Positions 21,301 through 36,400 of a stretch of DNA of 64,000 bases are shown here, in pieces (the stretch's first letter is position 1; every line of letters starts with the position of its first letter). Source of the DNA: Megalonaias nervosa (Eukaryota > Mollusca > Bivalvia > Unionida > Unionidae). A program made the translations under genes and the position numbers. A model generated the notes under the pieces. It did no database searches. It was not told the DNA's origin and saw only the letters and a list, made by a program, of their open reading frames with translations. The stretch is from positions 1 through 64,000 of the forward strand of contig JAECUM010004880.1 in NCBI GenBank assembly GCA_016617855.1, given 5' to 3'.

Positions 21301-24300
21301 ATAAGCAGTGATGCTTCAGGTCAGATGTGGAACTCATGTGTATGGGACCTAGAGTCAGGAACCAGCCTAATTAACTACAAAGGTGGTAGCACTAGTCCTC
21401 GGGGACTCTGTCTCCTTGGTAACCAGTACTTATTTGGGGCTGTTAATGGGAAACCTCTGATCCATGTCTGGGCACTTCAGAGAAGGGTAGGCCTTTATTC
21501 CCTTCATTAAATGTTCAGTAAAATTTGTGTAGAGAACATTTTTTTTCCATATGTAAGGGCTGGGCTCACCAGAGAAGGGTAGGCCTTTATTCACTTGATT
21601 AAATGTTCTGTAATGTTTGTGTAGAGAACAGTTTTTCCCGTAAGGGCTGGACATTCTTTATTTTTCCACTTCCCCAGTTTACAAGTAATAATTTTAAATG
21701 ACCAGCAATACAATCAAACCAAAAATGTCTTTGCTTATGATAGCTTTCTTTTACCATACATGTGTAATTATGTTTATATTGCACCCCTTTTCTGATACAT
21801 TTAGAACATCTTTATACAGTAAATTATTCAAGGTTTTAGTTTGAGGCATTAATAACTCATGATTTTGATCTAAAATATTAAAAAAGTCTGATTGTCCAAG
21901 TAATATAAACAAATGGACTAAACATTTTATTCTAATTAGTGTAAGTAAATTTTATTCTATTTAGTGTAAGTAATTGTATAAATGATGAATACACATAATA
22001 TGCATTTTGTTTTTGTTCCTAAAACAGTTTTTAAAAAAAGTATTGGAAAGAAGTTTAATTCGACCTACATTATTATCAGAATGCCTAATTTATTAACTGT
22101 ATGAAAACTAATGCAAAGAATAATCTCAGCTTTAATTGAGTGATCATTCAAACTGTCCTTTTTGTCTTTATTCATTCATTTTCTAGAATAGATCATCACT
22201 AGGCTATGAAAGTTCTCCCAGATTGCCCAATGCACTTTAAACAAATGTGAACCAGGCATTGTACAAAAAGAAGCGAACACAACACCCTCAGGTCGTGGGG
22301 TTTATTTTCCATCAGCATACAAGATAAAAGAAAAAAAATACCTACAATGAATGAAAACAGAACAAATAATTAAATATACTTGAAATGAGACAAATACGAT
22401 ACACAACCCACACACCGGTATTTCAATATAGGAACATGATAACACATAAAAGACAACCTACCCGATACAAAGACCCTAAATATTCAGATGCTACAATTTT
22501 GGTGAATTGTATTGGCCACCATAGACCTAGACAAAATGAATAAGATGTTGTTTGTCCAGCGCCGATATACGACGAGTGCCTAGGGTTTTTATTAGGTGCC
22601 AGGCACTCGATGTTATCATCCCCTTCATACACTTCATGCACTGATTGATCATTCGCTCACTCACTCACTCATTCACAACAAACATGCACCAGGGTCACAT
22701 AAATATCCATATTTGTTTCTTCTCAATATTATTAGTGTGATACTGGGCGAAATTTTGTGCACACTCGGTTCTTTACAACTTGTATTTGTTGAACACAGTC
22801 TTGCCAATTGTAACAATTGCCAATGTAAAAAGTCTGTTTGCAATACCCAGAATAGTTATGGTGACAGATGTCTTAAGAAAGTACTACAAATATTTTAACC
22901 ATGTAAAGGTTTGTCCAGTTTGGAGTGCTATGGTGAAGTGCACATGCTGGTCAGGGTTTTAAACTTTCTCAGGTGTCTGGTTAATCGATTTTTCCAGTGA
23001 TGTTATTGCAAAATCTTTTTCTCTTTGCTGTCAACATTATCGAAAATGAAACTTTTCATAGTCCATTTACCATAAATGAGCCTTATCCCACCATTTGACT
23101 GTCTTCTGTGTGCTTCTAGAACCCTTCACTGAGCCTCAGTTAAACACCCAGTTGAAATCATGTTATTTGGCATTCATGATACGGCCTTACTATGGTTCAA
23201 GTCCTACTTGGTCAACAGGACACATATTGTGTCCGCAAATGGAAAACACTCCAGCCCAGTTGATCTATGCTGTGGTGTTCCACGGGTCTGTTCTTGGACC
23301 TGTTCTCTTCATTCTATACACTCAGCCACTCTCAAGTGTCATAGATCATCATCCAGTGTCTCACCAATTGTATGCTGATGACACCCAAATATACAAATCT
23401 AGCCATCCAGCTGAAGTTGAAGCTACCATCCAAGGCGTAGAGAGGTGCATTTCCGATGTGAAATCATGGATGACATGTAACAAGCTGCAGATGAATGATG
23501 ATAAAACTAAAGCCATCCTGATTACAACACAAAGACTTTCTCATTCACATCCTTTACCTCAGACAATAAATATCAGCAACACCAACATTAAATTCACACA
23601 GTCAGTACGAAACCTCGGTGTCACTCTTGACAGTACTCTCTCATTGCATCAACATGTCATGAACATATGCAAGGCTGCATATCTTGAGCTGAGATGAATC
23701 AGCTCCATTCACAAGTATCTTTCAGTTGATGCCACTAAAACACTTGTGTGTTCCTTAGTACTTTCAAGACTGGACTATTGTAACTCAATTCTGTCCGGTT
23801 CGTCTCAATATCTACTTCAGAAACTTCAAAAAGTTCAAAATACAGCTGCTCAAATCATCCTTAGAGTACCACGATCAGAGCACGCCTCTCCCCTGCTCTG
23901 TACCCTACACTGGCTATCCATACGATCCAGAATTAAACACAAAATTTGTTCTCTGTGCTACGTTTCACTGACGGGCTCCAGTCCAACATACCTATCTGAC
24001 CTCACCCATGTGTACACACCTGCAAGATGCTTACGCTCCTCTTCTGACACTCGTATTCTCATTATTCCCACTATGAAGATGAAATCATATGGACAACGCT
24101 CTTTTGCATACCAGGGCCCAGCAACGTGGAACGAATTGCCCACTGCACTTAGACACAAAGACACAGTGATCTCATTCAAGAGCGCTCTTAAAACTCACCT
24201 ATTTCAACTGCAAGAACAGACTTAAAGACCTAATAATGTATCCTTACCTTAAATATTTACAGCATGTTTTCTGTTTTCTAATTTCGTGGTGTTTGTTTTT

Positions 24301-24377
24301 ATTTTTGTAATCATATCATTATATATGTTTTTAAAGTGTTGTCAAATGTTGTAAAGCGCTTAGAGCTATACAAAGTC

Positions 24378-24436
<59 letters not shown>

Positions 24437-27400
24437 ATATTTATTCCAAATATTGTTCTTTTATTTAATGTAAGATACATATACATGTATAAATGTACTT
24501 CTGTCTGTTTTTAATTCCAAAAAGATGAAACTCTAAATTTCACCATGGACATCAAAGACTTTTATCACCAAAATAGTACCCACCTGCTCTTGTTGGAAAA
24601 AATAGTTCCCTGTGCCCTATCCTACAACAAAAGCTCTTCTATCACTAGAAGTGCCAGATGATCCTTTCCACCCTGAAAAAAACTCATCAGCTGGAACACA
24701 ACCATTTTGAATGATGTATACTAAAGAATTTCAAAGTTTGTATCATCATCATGAGTTGGGCTATAGGATGATATAAGTTATGACATCATCATTTTAATCA
24801 ATTAAATATTGTTGAAAATTATAGAAAAATGATGAAGTCAGCAACCACTTTGTAAGGTATTTCATACTTATTGGAAGATAATGTGATATTTTAACCCACA
24901 AGGATCCCTTCACTTGTGACATGTTTTATGGTAGCATTTCCCCAATAGATATTACTATAGATGTTCCATGGGACATGTTTTGTGGTAGGTTTTCCCAAGT
25001 AGATATACTATAGATGTTCCATGGGACTTGTTTTGCGGTAGATTTTCCCCAATAGATTATGTCTTGTGGTAGGTTTTCCCCTATAGATGTATTTCCTTTT
25101 TATATATTTTGTAATTCATTCATTGCACTTTCAGACAGTAGTATTTTGCTTACTCTGGCAAAATTCATTTTCCCTATTTTGATAACTACTAAAGATTGTA
25201 CATTTGATACTAATTCAGGCTGATATTTTGAGCATATTGGAGCAGCCATTTTGGTTAGATGTGTGCTTAGGTGATGTACCATTTCCACATGTACTGTATG
25301 TAAAGAAATTGTATGCACTGTAAATTAAAGTAGCACAGAGATATGCCAGCAGTCTTTCCATGCTGCAAATGCAGACAACCTCATCTTACAGCTGTCACTC
25401 TTCAAAATTAGTAATACCTGTAGAGTGCCCCCTTACATCATGAGGAAAAAGCATGTGGATAAAAAGTACTGTTTTGATTACAAGATACATGTGCATGTCT
25501 GAATGCCCTTCTTGGAAGAGAATTATCATTACTTTTTCAATTCATAGGTGAAAATTAGATTGACATGGTCTTTTGAGCAACATTGGTTTGATTAGGTAAA
25601 ATGGTGAAATGGATACTTGACTTGGAAGAAGTAAATATAGGATATATGATCTAGTAATGGACATACAATACATGTAGTTCATTTGGGTCAAGACTCCAAA
25701 TCCAAGGGTCGTGGGTGTGATACCTGTCTAGGCCTGCCATGATTGGTTGCCTTGGTGTGGCCTTGGTAAAGGCACTTAGCTTCCTGGGTATGATACAGCC
25801 AAGTCTAGGTCTGTCCAGATTGGATGCCTTGGTGTGGTCTTGGTAAGGCACTTAACTTACTTGGCATGATACAGCCAAGTCTAGGCCTGCCCAGACTGGC
25901 TGCCTTGGTGTGGCCTTGGTAAAGGCACTTAGCTTCTTTGGCATGACACAGCCAAGCCTAGGCCTGCCCAGACTGGTTGCTTTGGTGTGGTCTTGGTAAG
26001 GCACTTAGCTTCCTTGGCATGATACAGCCAAGTCTAGGCCTGCCCAGACTGGTTGCCTTGGTGTGGCCTTGGTAAAGGCAGTTAGCTTCCTTGGAATGAT
26101 ATAGCCAATAACATATTCAGAGTGTCATTAAAATCACCCAGCTACATGTGTATGGGTTCATCTGGGTATGAAAATACATCAAAGGACATTGTATATACCA
26201 TAAATACTTGCTTATAAGTCGAGTCATACTGCAGACAGCATAAACCCTGATCTATCATAATTGTATAATGTGCTGGTAGATAAGGGACTATGTTGTTTGT
26301 TCTACTGATTGCTCCTTACAAACAGCATACAGCCAGAACTGCTGCGAGTATATTTGGTATTTTAGATAAGATGTAAATGCAGTTTAGTCTCCATTTGTTA
26401 GCTATTTGAATGGGAATTTAAATGTGTACCATGTTAGCTATTTGAATGGGAATTTAAATGTGTACCATGTTAGCTATTTGAATGGGAATTTAAATGTGTA
26501 CCATGTTAGCTATTTGAATGGGAATTTAAATGTGTACCATGTTAGCTATTTGAATGGGAATTTAAATGTGTACCATATTAGCTATTTGAATGGGAATTTA
26601 AATGTGTACCATGTTAGCTATTTGAATGGGAATTTAAATGTGTACCATGTTAGCAATTTGAATGGGAATTTAAATGTGTACCATGTTAGCTATTTGAATG
26701 GGAATTTAAATGTGTACCATGTTAGCTATTTGAATGGGAATTTAAATGTGTACCATGTTAGCTATTTGAATGGGAATTTAAATGTGTACCATGTTAGCTA
26801 TTTGAATGGGAATTTAGTTCGCATCAGCTTGTAAATTAAAATTAAGTCTTGTATGGTTAGGTAACTGGGTACCATGAAAAAATGTGTACCATGGTATTTC
26901 TGAACAAACATCGATTATATCAGAGTCTAACAATTCATTGTTCTGGGACATGGGCCTGATGCTTTTTTGTTTAATTTATGTCTGTCAGTACATGTAGCTG
27001 GAATGATATCTTACTCTGATTTATTGCAGAATAGCACCATATTACATCCATGATATTATTGGGGAAAGAAATATTCATTCTCTTGAGTTCAAAAACACTT
27101 CCTCCCTCCCCAAATTAATTTAAATGGCCAATACCTTGTAGTAGATGACCTTGCTATGTTAATTGTTAATTGTTATACAAGTTGCAATCTAAAAGCTGTA
27201 ATTTAAGTTGGACGATTAGGCTTACACTATAGATGATACTATGAAAGACATCATGCTGACATTAGAAAGCCTATTGATAAAAATAGGAAGTTTTGAAACT
27301 GAAGCATACAATTTTCTAGGTACACTATTGATACAATAGGCAGAGAAACGTTGAGTGGGATGCCAACTACTGGGCTAGATATTTACTTACTCAACAAATG

Positions 27401-30400
27401 AGAAAATATATAGTAGACTTTGGAAACTATGTAAAATTGAGAGAAAACAAGTGCGCTTCTGAAAACTGTAATATGATTCACAGTCTTACAAAGGAATACA
27501 TATACTTAACACATTCACATATGCTATTAAATAAGTAAAACATGATTTTTTCATCCATTATTTTTCCATAAGTTGGGTTTTGCCAGAATATGTTTCAAAA
27601 ATTCCATTTTGCAACTGTGGTTAATGTTTCATAAATATAATTATATTTGTAACGTATATTTGTGACAGACACAACCATTTTGTAAAGAAAAATTTTTTAA
27701 AAACTATTTACTCATGAATAATAAAAGCATGTTGTTGATATCATTAAAGTTGTAACAAAATTCCTCAGGAATTTCCATACATTCCTTACTGGCAGAAACT
27801 ACCAACATACTGGTACAATGAAAAAGTACCATGGTATGAACTGCCAGAAAAAATACCACTGTAAACTGGTATGCCAGTAATACTGTGCACCTCTAATAGC
27901 AAGTAAGTCTCCTGTGTTAGCTGTTTTAATGAGAATGTTATTTTTTAATTGAATAATTTGAGATATTTATAGTACACATGTCTTTGTTGTTACTTTTAAT
28001 GTAATGCACTCCTTTAAGAGATTGCCCAGGATCTACAATAATAAGGGACCAACATTTTGTCACAAGTACAAGTATGATGCAGAAATAATTTTCAGAGTAA
28101 CGATCTTCACCATGGTCACCATCATCTCCAGTATAGAGGAGGAATGGGTCTGTATAGAATGGGTAAGGCAACTTGCAATTTTTATTTGCCTGCCATAATT
28201 TATTATGATGTTGTTTGTCAACACACACCAGTCCCTCATTCTGTCCCTTATTTTGTTTCTGTGCAATTATGTGAGTTCTCACCATGTTCTGTTACCAGTC
28301 ATTGTCAGTAGCTTGCATTTTGGGCGAGGAAGAAACTTTATCAGTTTCATACCCATAAGGTCAAAGGTCAGTGGTGTCACAGGGTCTGCACAAAGGAAAA
28401 CTGTTTCGACACAATAACTTGAATTATATACCTGATGCCTTGATAAAGACATATAAATGGATTGCATTGGAGATAACACTATATGCCTAATGTCAAGGTC
28501 ACATTAACTTCAGGAAAATTTAATTATCTAACAAGCAGCAAAGTTTTGCATTAGTTTCCTTTGATGCTGATATTAGTTGAATTAGTGGCACGCTTCATGA
28601 GAATTTTATTGTAGCAAAAACATTTTTAACAACTGGAAGGAGAATAAAAGGTTTGTCTTGTCAGTTGCCTGCTGACAAACAGAACTTTGCAAAAAATGAG
28701 CATATTACATGATACATATGGTCACAGGTAATTTCCTATAAGAAAAGTCAGTTCACACATTCAGTTTAATGGTCTAAGGTTGTTGTCAGTTCTTTCCTGG
28801 TGAGTTTAGTATTATTAAAACAAGTAAATAAAATTCAAGGAATTTCTTGTTTGCAGCAGCTCTTCTTATCATGATATATAAAACTGTGTGATTGATCCAT
28901 TGATGAAATATTGGTTACTTTTGGCTTAAAGTATTTGTGTCCCCAAGACAGCACTGTATGTTTGTTACTGTCACAGTAGTCTGCATCATGTACTGGTATT
29001 TGAAGTAGAGTCAGTTTGGCTCCAGTCCTTACCAGTAACTATTTGTTTTTTCTTGTCAAATGAATTTTTAATATTTTTACATTCTCTGCTGCTTTTGATC
29101 TTTGTAAGGTGTTTTTAGTGATATATATTTATAATAAATTATTACATGAATTAGGAATTTTATTTCCTCATAGAGTAAAAATAACATGTTCATTTGAGTC
29201 TTATTACTCTTTGCAATAAAGAAGAAATATGTTTTAAATAACAGTGCATGTATAATGGTCCATCACCATAAATCATCTTGGTATAACACAGTCCCATATA
29301 TTATATTACATGGGTCTGATCATCACAGATCTCACTATAAAGCACCTCAGTATAACATGGTCCAAGATATAAACACAGGTATAATACTGGATCTTATTGC
29401 CAAACACCTCAGTATAACATAGTCCTAGATATAAACACAGGTATAATAATGGATCTCACTGTAAAACACCTAAGTATAACATCATCCTAGATATAACACA
29501 GGTATAATAATGGATCACACTGTAAAACACCTTACTATAACATGGTCCCTGATATAAGCTGGGTATGATCATGATGTCATTATAAAACACCCCATTATAA
29601 CATGGTCACTTTTATGACGTGAGTGATCATGGGTTTTACTATAAAGCACCTCAGTATAACATGGTACATGATAAAACATGGATAGATAATAGATCTCTGC
29701 AAATTACCTTGATATAACATGGGCAATGATAAAACTTAGGTAAGGTCATAAATTTCACAATACAGTCCCTCAGTTTAACATAGTCTCAGATAAAATTGGG
29801 GTAAAATCATGGATCACATTATAAACCACTTCATTATAAGACTGTCCCTGATACAGTGAGAATGATAATGGGTTTCACTATAAAGCACCTTTGTATAACA
29901 TGCTCCATGATATAACATGGGTACGATAATAGATCTCACCCTAAAGTGCCTCAGTATAGCATGATTACTGATTTATACATTAGACCTGCCAACCCTTATG
30001 ATTTGACCCTAAGTCTTATAGAAAGTACCCTTTAATTACGGACTTACAGAATTGCAGCAAAAAGTGTGAAAATATGATTGTTGTGGTAAGATCTACTTAC
30101 TGAGATACTGACTTTTCTTTGCTTGGTTTGGTTCTGGGCTTCACATTAGATTCAGTAGAGTTGGTCAAGGAACCAGTCTAACTTTACAAGAGTTACCCAG
30201 ATGCATCAAACTGCCCATACTGTTTTCATGCAAAGCACCTGAATAATCAAGCTGTTGTTTATAGCATTTTATTGAAGTGGCATCCAGCAAGAAAAAACAC
30301 ATTGAAGGTGAAAGAGATGATAAGCCAGTATGAACATTGAAACAATCTGCATAAAAGTATACAAAAGGAAATATTCAGATTCTTGGAGAAAAAGCAGAAA

Positions 30401-33400
30401 AGGCAACAATTAAATATATTGGGCATCATCTGTTGCTTAGGGAATGTATCATGATGGGAGAGATAATTGTCATCACCACTAGAATTTGAGAAGAAATAAA
30501 AAGCAAAGATTACATCAGGCTGAGAAATCTAGCAAGAAGTCTTTGATCCCCATGATGTTTGGAACTACAGTTTATAAAACTGTACTGGAGGTTGTTCAGG
30601 TCAAGGTATAACATAGTCCCTGGTATAATATGGGTATGATAATGGATCATGTTGTATAGCACTCATGTATAACATGGGTATGATCACTGATTCCATCATA
30701 ATGGTTGGCTTATATTTTTGCATATAATCTTCCACAATACACAAAGTTTATGTCAAATTTTCTTGAATGCAAACAAAATGCCAGCTGCATTGATAAGCAT
30801 GAAAAGATATCCAATAAAAATATCTGAAGAAAAGATTCAGGATGACAGTTTACAGTGGTTCATCAATGCAACACTGTTCAGAAAAGCTATAATGTGTACT
30901 ATGACAGTGGTGCAGTTACACTATGTTTCATGCAAAAGTGGAATCCTTTCAAATTTATGATTCTGACAAAAAGAATTTCTTTTATTAATGTGTTTCATAT
31001 TTCTTTACTCTACTTTTATTCATGTATTTACTTAAATATATTTCAGGATCAGCAACAAATTAAATTAGTATGTCCAGGAAAGGTTACCAGCCTTGCTGTT
31101 TCTCCAGATGGATTGTATTGTGTTGCTGCAGTTGCAGAGAAGATTCATGTTTGGCAGGTAATGTTACATGGGAAAGAACTCTCAAAAATATAACAAGTTT
31201 AGGTAAACAGTGCAATGTTATTGAAGAGGAATGTGATTAATGAGCATTTAATTTTAGTCTCTAATGACAAAAGTAAACGGCATAAACTTATTACAGTGTA
31301 TTACAACCATGTAATGCAGATGTCCCCATTTTCCTTTTTACTGATATAAATATTTGCATAAAGTCAGATGGTACTTTTTGTCCACATATTTATAGCTTTT
31401 GTGTTACATTGAGCAATTTTTGCAGAAAGGCTTATCAAAATAGTTACAGACTTACCACTTTGTATTTTTGTGTTCCTAGTATAATAGTAGAAAGGAGGCA
31501 TCTTGTTTTGCTGCTGTCCATCTGTACATCCATCCTAAATCCACTTTAACCTGATACCACAAAAAACTGTTAAACTTGGAGTCATTAAATTTTACGTACT
31601 TTATCATTGTCATAAGTAGGCTACTTGATTGGATCTATAGGCCATTACAGCAGTTGTTCAGTGCTTTGTACATTATTTTTTTAACTTCTGGCATTTTTCT
31701 GTTTACAGATTTTTCTTTTTACAGAAATTATGTTAACATGATTAACTAAAATTCACTTGAGGTAGACTGTTAACATTTTTGGTATCCACTCTTGTATTAT
31801 TTGTAAAGGATGTTAGATTTTCAAACCCTTACAGTGATTATAACATTATTTTTAGAGGTGTTTGAACTTAGACTTTTGACATAAGCTTTCCAATTGTTAG
31901 TCTTGCGTGATTAAGTGAAAAACCACATTAGGTGAACATATTAAGTTTTTCATGCATATGTCGATTTGTACCCCCTAACAGACTTCATAAACCCAGATTT
32001 GTGAGTACAGTATGCAATGGCAGATCTAGTTCTGTGCATTTTGCAGTTGGACTTGACTAATAAGTGAGTATATATTGTAATAGGATTGTTCTTTGACTTT
32101 GTAAGAAAGCACTTCATTGGTTTTGAAAATATCTAGGGTTCCATTTTTAAAAATATTGAAGGTCAAAAGTAATATCTGTAGTAATTACTAATCATTATGT
32201 TTGATATTTGTTTGCTTATTGGATAATTTTATTTCAAGCTGTACTTTTAATTTCAATATAATTAAGGTTTATTGGGTCTTCGAGAATTGTCATACATTAT
32301 TCAGAGGTACTTACAGATCACCCTTTACACCAGAGTTCAGCTGTGTCTTTGTTCATTTAATCTCAGCAATAGGTAATGCCCTGATGGATATGTTTGTAAT
32401 ATTTAACATCATCTACTGTTATAAAAAAAATCAATGCTTAGTGTGGTGGATGAAAAGATAAGATTATTGTCATTATGATGTCATCAATATTACATAACTT
32501 GTTACTTTGATGAATTATAGTGCTGGGAATTATGGGAGCATTTGGATTTAAGTGGATCTGATCATAACTTCTGTCTGTTAGGAAGTAATGAAAAATGAAG
32601 TCTTGTACAATTCTAAATCACAATAATACTTGCACAAAACAAAATGATAAAAGCCAACGAAAAGTCTAAGAGATTTTTTGCAGATGGCTGTTCGGGCTTT
32701 CTGCTGTAGATTGGCTATGCAGGCTTTTTGTTGCAGATTGGCTGTTTGGGCTTTCTGCTGTAGATTGGCTGTTCAGGCTTTTTGCTGTAGAATGGCTGTG
32801 CAAGCTTTCTGTTGCATAAAATTCATTAGATTTAAGTACTTGTATTATTCTGAAAAATGTACACTCACCAACATACTGTATTCACTACATTTTAAGCCTA
32901 GTCCAACTGCAGAAAATGTACATCCTAGTCAGCCACAGTAATGCACCAGTAGAAAAGGGTCTGTATTCTTTGTTCTACAGATTACTTTTAATAAACTGCA
33001 TAGACCCAGATCTACTGGCACTTTATGTGATGGCAGATCTGGGTCTTTGCAGTTTGCATTTGGACACGATTTATAAGCAAGTATATATGGTACATTGTTC
33101 TTTGTGCATTTGTTAAGAGGAATCTGTGACGTATTTTTAAATACTTATTCAGCTACCAGTACTATTTTATGGGCAATTTAGTGACTTTTTTCCCAATACT
33201 ATTCTTGTACTAGGGATAGATTCCCAGTACTATTCTGTGTCATGACTTGTACTAGAGTTAGGCTTTTAATACAGTAGTGAGTTAGGCTTTTAATACAGTA
33301 CTGAGTTAGGCTTTTAATACAGTACAGAGTTAGGCTTTTGATACAGTACTGAGTTAGGCTTTTAATACAGTACTGAGTTAGGCTTTTAATACAGTACTGA

Positions 33401-36400
33401 GTTAGGCTTTAATACAATGCTATGTTAGGCTTTTAATACAGTGCTGAGTTAGGCTTTTAATACAGTACTGAGTTAGGCTTTTAATACAGTACTGAGTTAG
33501 GCTTTTGATACAGTACTGAGTTAGGCTTTTAATACAGTATTGAGTTAGGCTTTTAATACAATGCTATGTTAGGCTTTTAATACAGTACTGAGTTAGGCTT
33601 TTAATACATTACTGAGTTAGGCCTCAAGAGTTTAGGCAAACTCAGATTGCAGCATAATGATTTAGGTCTCTTGTGCTTGTTAAAAAAAGTGTTTCTCAAC
33701 AAACACATGTGAAAATATTGTTGCAGGTCAGTTTTGCTAATGCAAATCACACAGGGGTTGCAGTTTTCAACAAGTTTCATTGCAAACAAAATGAAGTTCT
33801 CTTCACTTCTCTTCAGATGACAACATATATATTTTGAAAGTATACTGCATCTACCTGAAGACAATCCTTGATAATGATGATGAGAAAGTGTTTGAAATAA
33901 TAAATGATGAATATAAATTGTATCCCATGTTGAATTTACAAATTTATTTCTATATGTTGGCATATTATTGACCTATTCACTCTTTCATATATATATATAT
34001 ATATATATATATTCATTTTTATCAGGTTTGTTCTGGGAGACTTCTGGCTGTTCTGTCAAGACACTATCAAAATATCAGCACAATCAAGTTCACAGATAAT
34101 GGCAGCTATTTTGTGACAGGTGGTGATGACAATCTGGTCATTGCTTGGTCACTTATAAGGTACTAACTTAGTTCTCTTCAAAACTGAAAAAACCAACTCC
34201 TTTCACACCAGTAGAAGATGGTCAGTACTCCAAAAATTAGATGTCCTGACATACAAACCCCATTCAGATTTAGGTTGGGATTCTTCAGTGTTCTGAATGA
34301 GATGCCCTACAGACTTGTCTAAAGTAAACCCCACTTCCATATCAATCTCATTTGCTTGCTGAAACCTGGAGTGATGAAATATGGCATGTTATTATGGATA
34401 TACCGAATAACACTTACTTTATTTAGAGTGTCTTGAAACCAAGTAGAATTGTTACACTTCCAGATTTCTGTGTTTGTACAAAGATCTCCCTTGTTTTCTG
34501 TTATGTTCATTCTATTGTTGAAGCAAAAGGCATTCAACACATTTTCTTTTATTAGTGGTGATGAAAGCAGAAGGGTGGTTACTTAATTCTTCAAATGTTT
34601 TGTTTCCAAACATCTTGGTGGCTATTGCACAAAAACCATTACTTAATGAGATAAAATTTTGTAGAACTTTTTAAAATGTTCATTAAAGCCATCATGTGGA
34701 TATGTAAACATCAAAGCATGTTGACGTAAAAAAATTGCTTTTAATTTCTTTTTCTATAAAAATTTATAGAATCACCATTTCTTTGCTTCTTATTAATGAG
34801 TCTTTTATTTTAGAGCATTGAGTGATACAGATGGTGCCTCTCAGCATCCAGAACCAGAATATGTATGGTCACAACACTCCTTGCCCTTAACAGATCTGTA
34901 TGTGGGATATGGTGGGCCTAGGGCAAGAGTTGTCTCCTCTTCACTGGACCAGACATGTAAGGTGAGGAATCTTTTTAAAAGTCATGATTTCTTATGCTGG
35001 AAAAGATTTTTAAATCCCTCTTCAAAATTTATCAGAAGGTTTTATGCATAATTATAGCATGAAATGTTGTCACTCATTTGTAAATGTATTTTACAAATAT
35101 CATGGATGATTAGCACTGAAATTTTTTACAGTCAGTTTGATAGAGAAATGCTAAATGCAAAAATATAAAAAATTAATTAAAGCGGAAAGATATCTTTACA
35201 AAATATTTTCATCAAGTTTTATAGGGAAAAAATAAACATTGTATATTACATCAATTTTTTCATTATTAGGACTCCAGATATAGATTTGGGAGCTCTATAG
35301 CAATCATCTTCTCCGACCATTGTTCAGTCCATCTGACCATGCATTCACATTTCTAGTAGATGTGCCATTTATAGGTTTCATCTTGTTGGTTCCAATTTTC
35401 ATGGAATTATTGCCCTTTTTCCTTTTGATTATATGTCAGGCACTGTAGCAGCAGACCCTTGTAACTGACATCAGTCAGGAATCATTAAACATATTCTAAT
35501 GCATTTTGGTGTGTACATTGTCTAACAGTCATAGATGTGTCCATTGTGGCTTTTGTCTTGTCAGCTCTATTTTGGATAAAGTTATGGTCCTCAACAATTA
35601 ACTTCATATCTTCAATTATCTTAAGCATAGCTGAAAAGCCATGCAGTATATTCCAATGCAGTTTGATGGGAACATTGTTTCATAGACCAGATGTGTCATT
35701 TATAGGTTTGTATCATGTACATGGATTTGAAAAGAGTTATGGGCCTTGTTGATCAGCTTCAGCTCTTTATACATGGGATGTTGCTTGTCACGAGGAGTAT
35801 TTGTAGGAACTGGATTTCAAGCATTCTGCTTCAGCATTTAGAGGAGTTATAGCCCTTGAATGCCCAATTTCTCTTGTCATTATGACAACACTTTAATTTA
35901 TCATACCTTACAGGAATATGATTTGCTCATAATATCTGGAAAAAGTACTTTACTATTGGCTGGTCATGTCACATTCATTTAATATTAAGGGCAATAAAGA
36001 AGCAGATACGGCAAGCAAAGCTGCCCTGAAGTTGCCAGTTTCTTAATGGAAGATTCCATATTGTGTCTAAGTATATTATAGAAATTGGCATGTTCTGCAT
36101 ACTTGTCAAAATATGTGAAATGAAAACTCCATGAACAAGCTTCAGTCTTGGACATGGCTGTTTGCATTTGGGCTCTTTTCTGGAGGAAATTAGAAGATAT
36201 GGTTGTCTGATAGCCTCTCTGGCTGTCCCAACAATCACAGATTTAAATAAATCTTTGTCATGATAAAGAAATATATTATTGAAAAAATTTACAGTGACGA
36301 GAAAAGCAAGATCAAAGAACACACAACATAATTCATCATTGAAATTTTATTTAAATCTGTTTCAAGCTCATCTGTTTACTTATTTAACAATAAACAGGTA

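Noticed and set aside
26406..26834. 142-codon ORF of repeated [12 protein letters not shown]
   Set aside because: It is the translation of a 36-bp minisatellite; the frame stays open only because the unit is divisible by three.
32678..32941. 87-codon Cys-rich ORF
   Set aside because: Produced by the 27-bp minisatellite; no splice context or homology.
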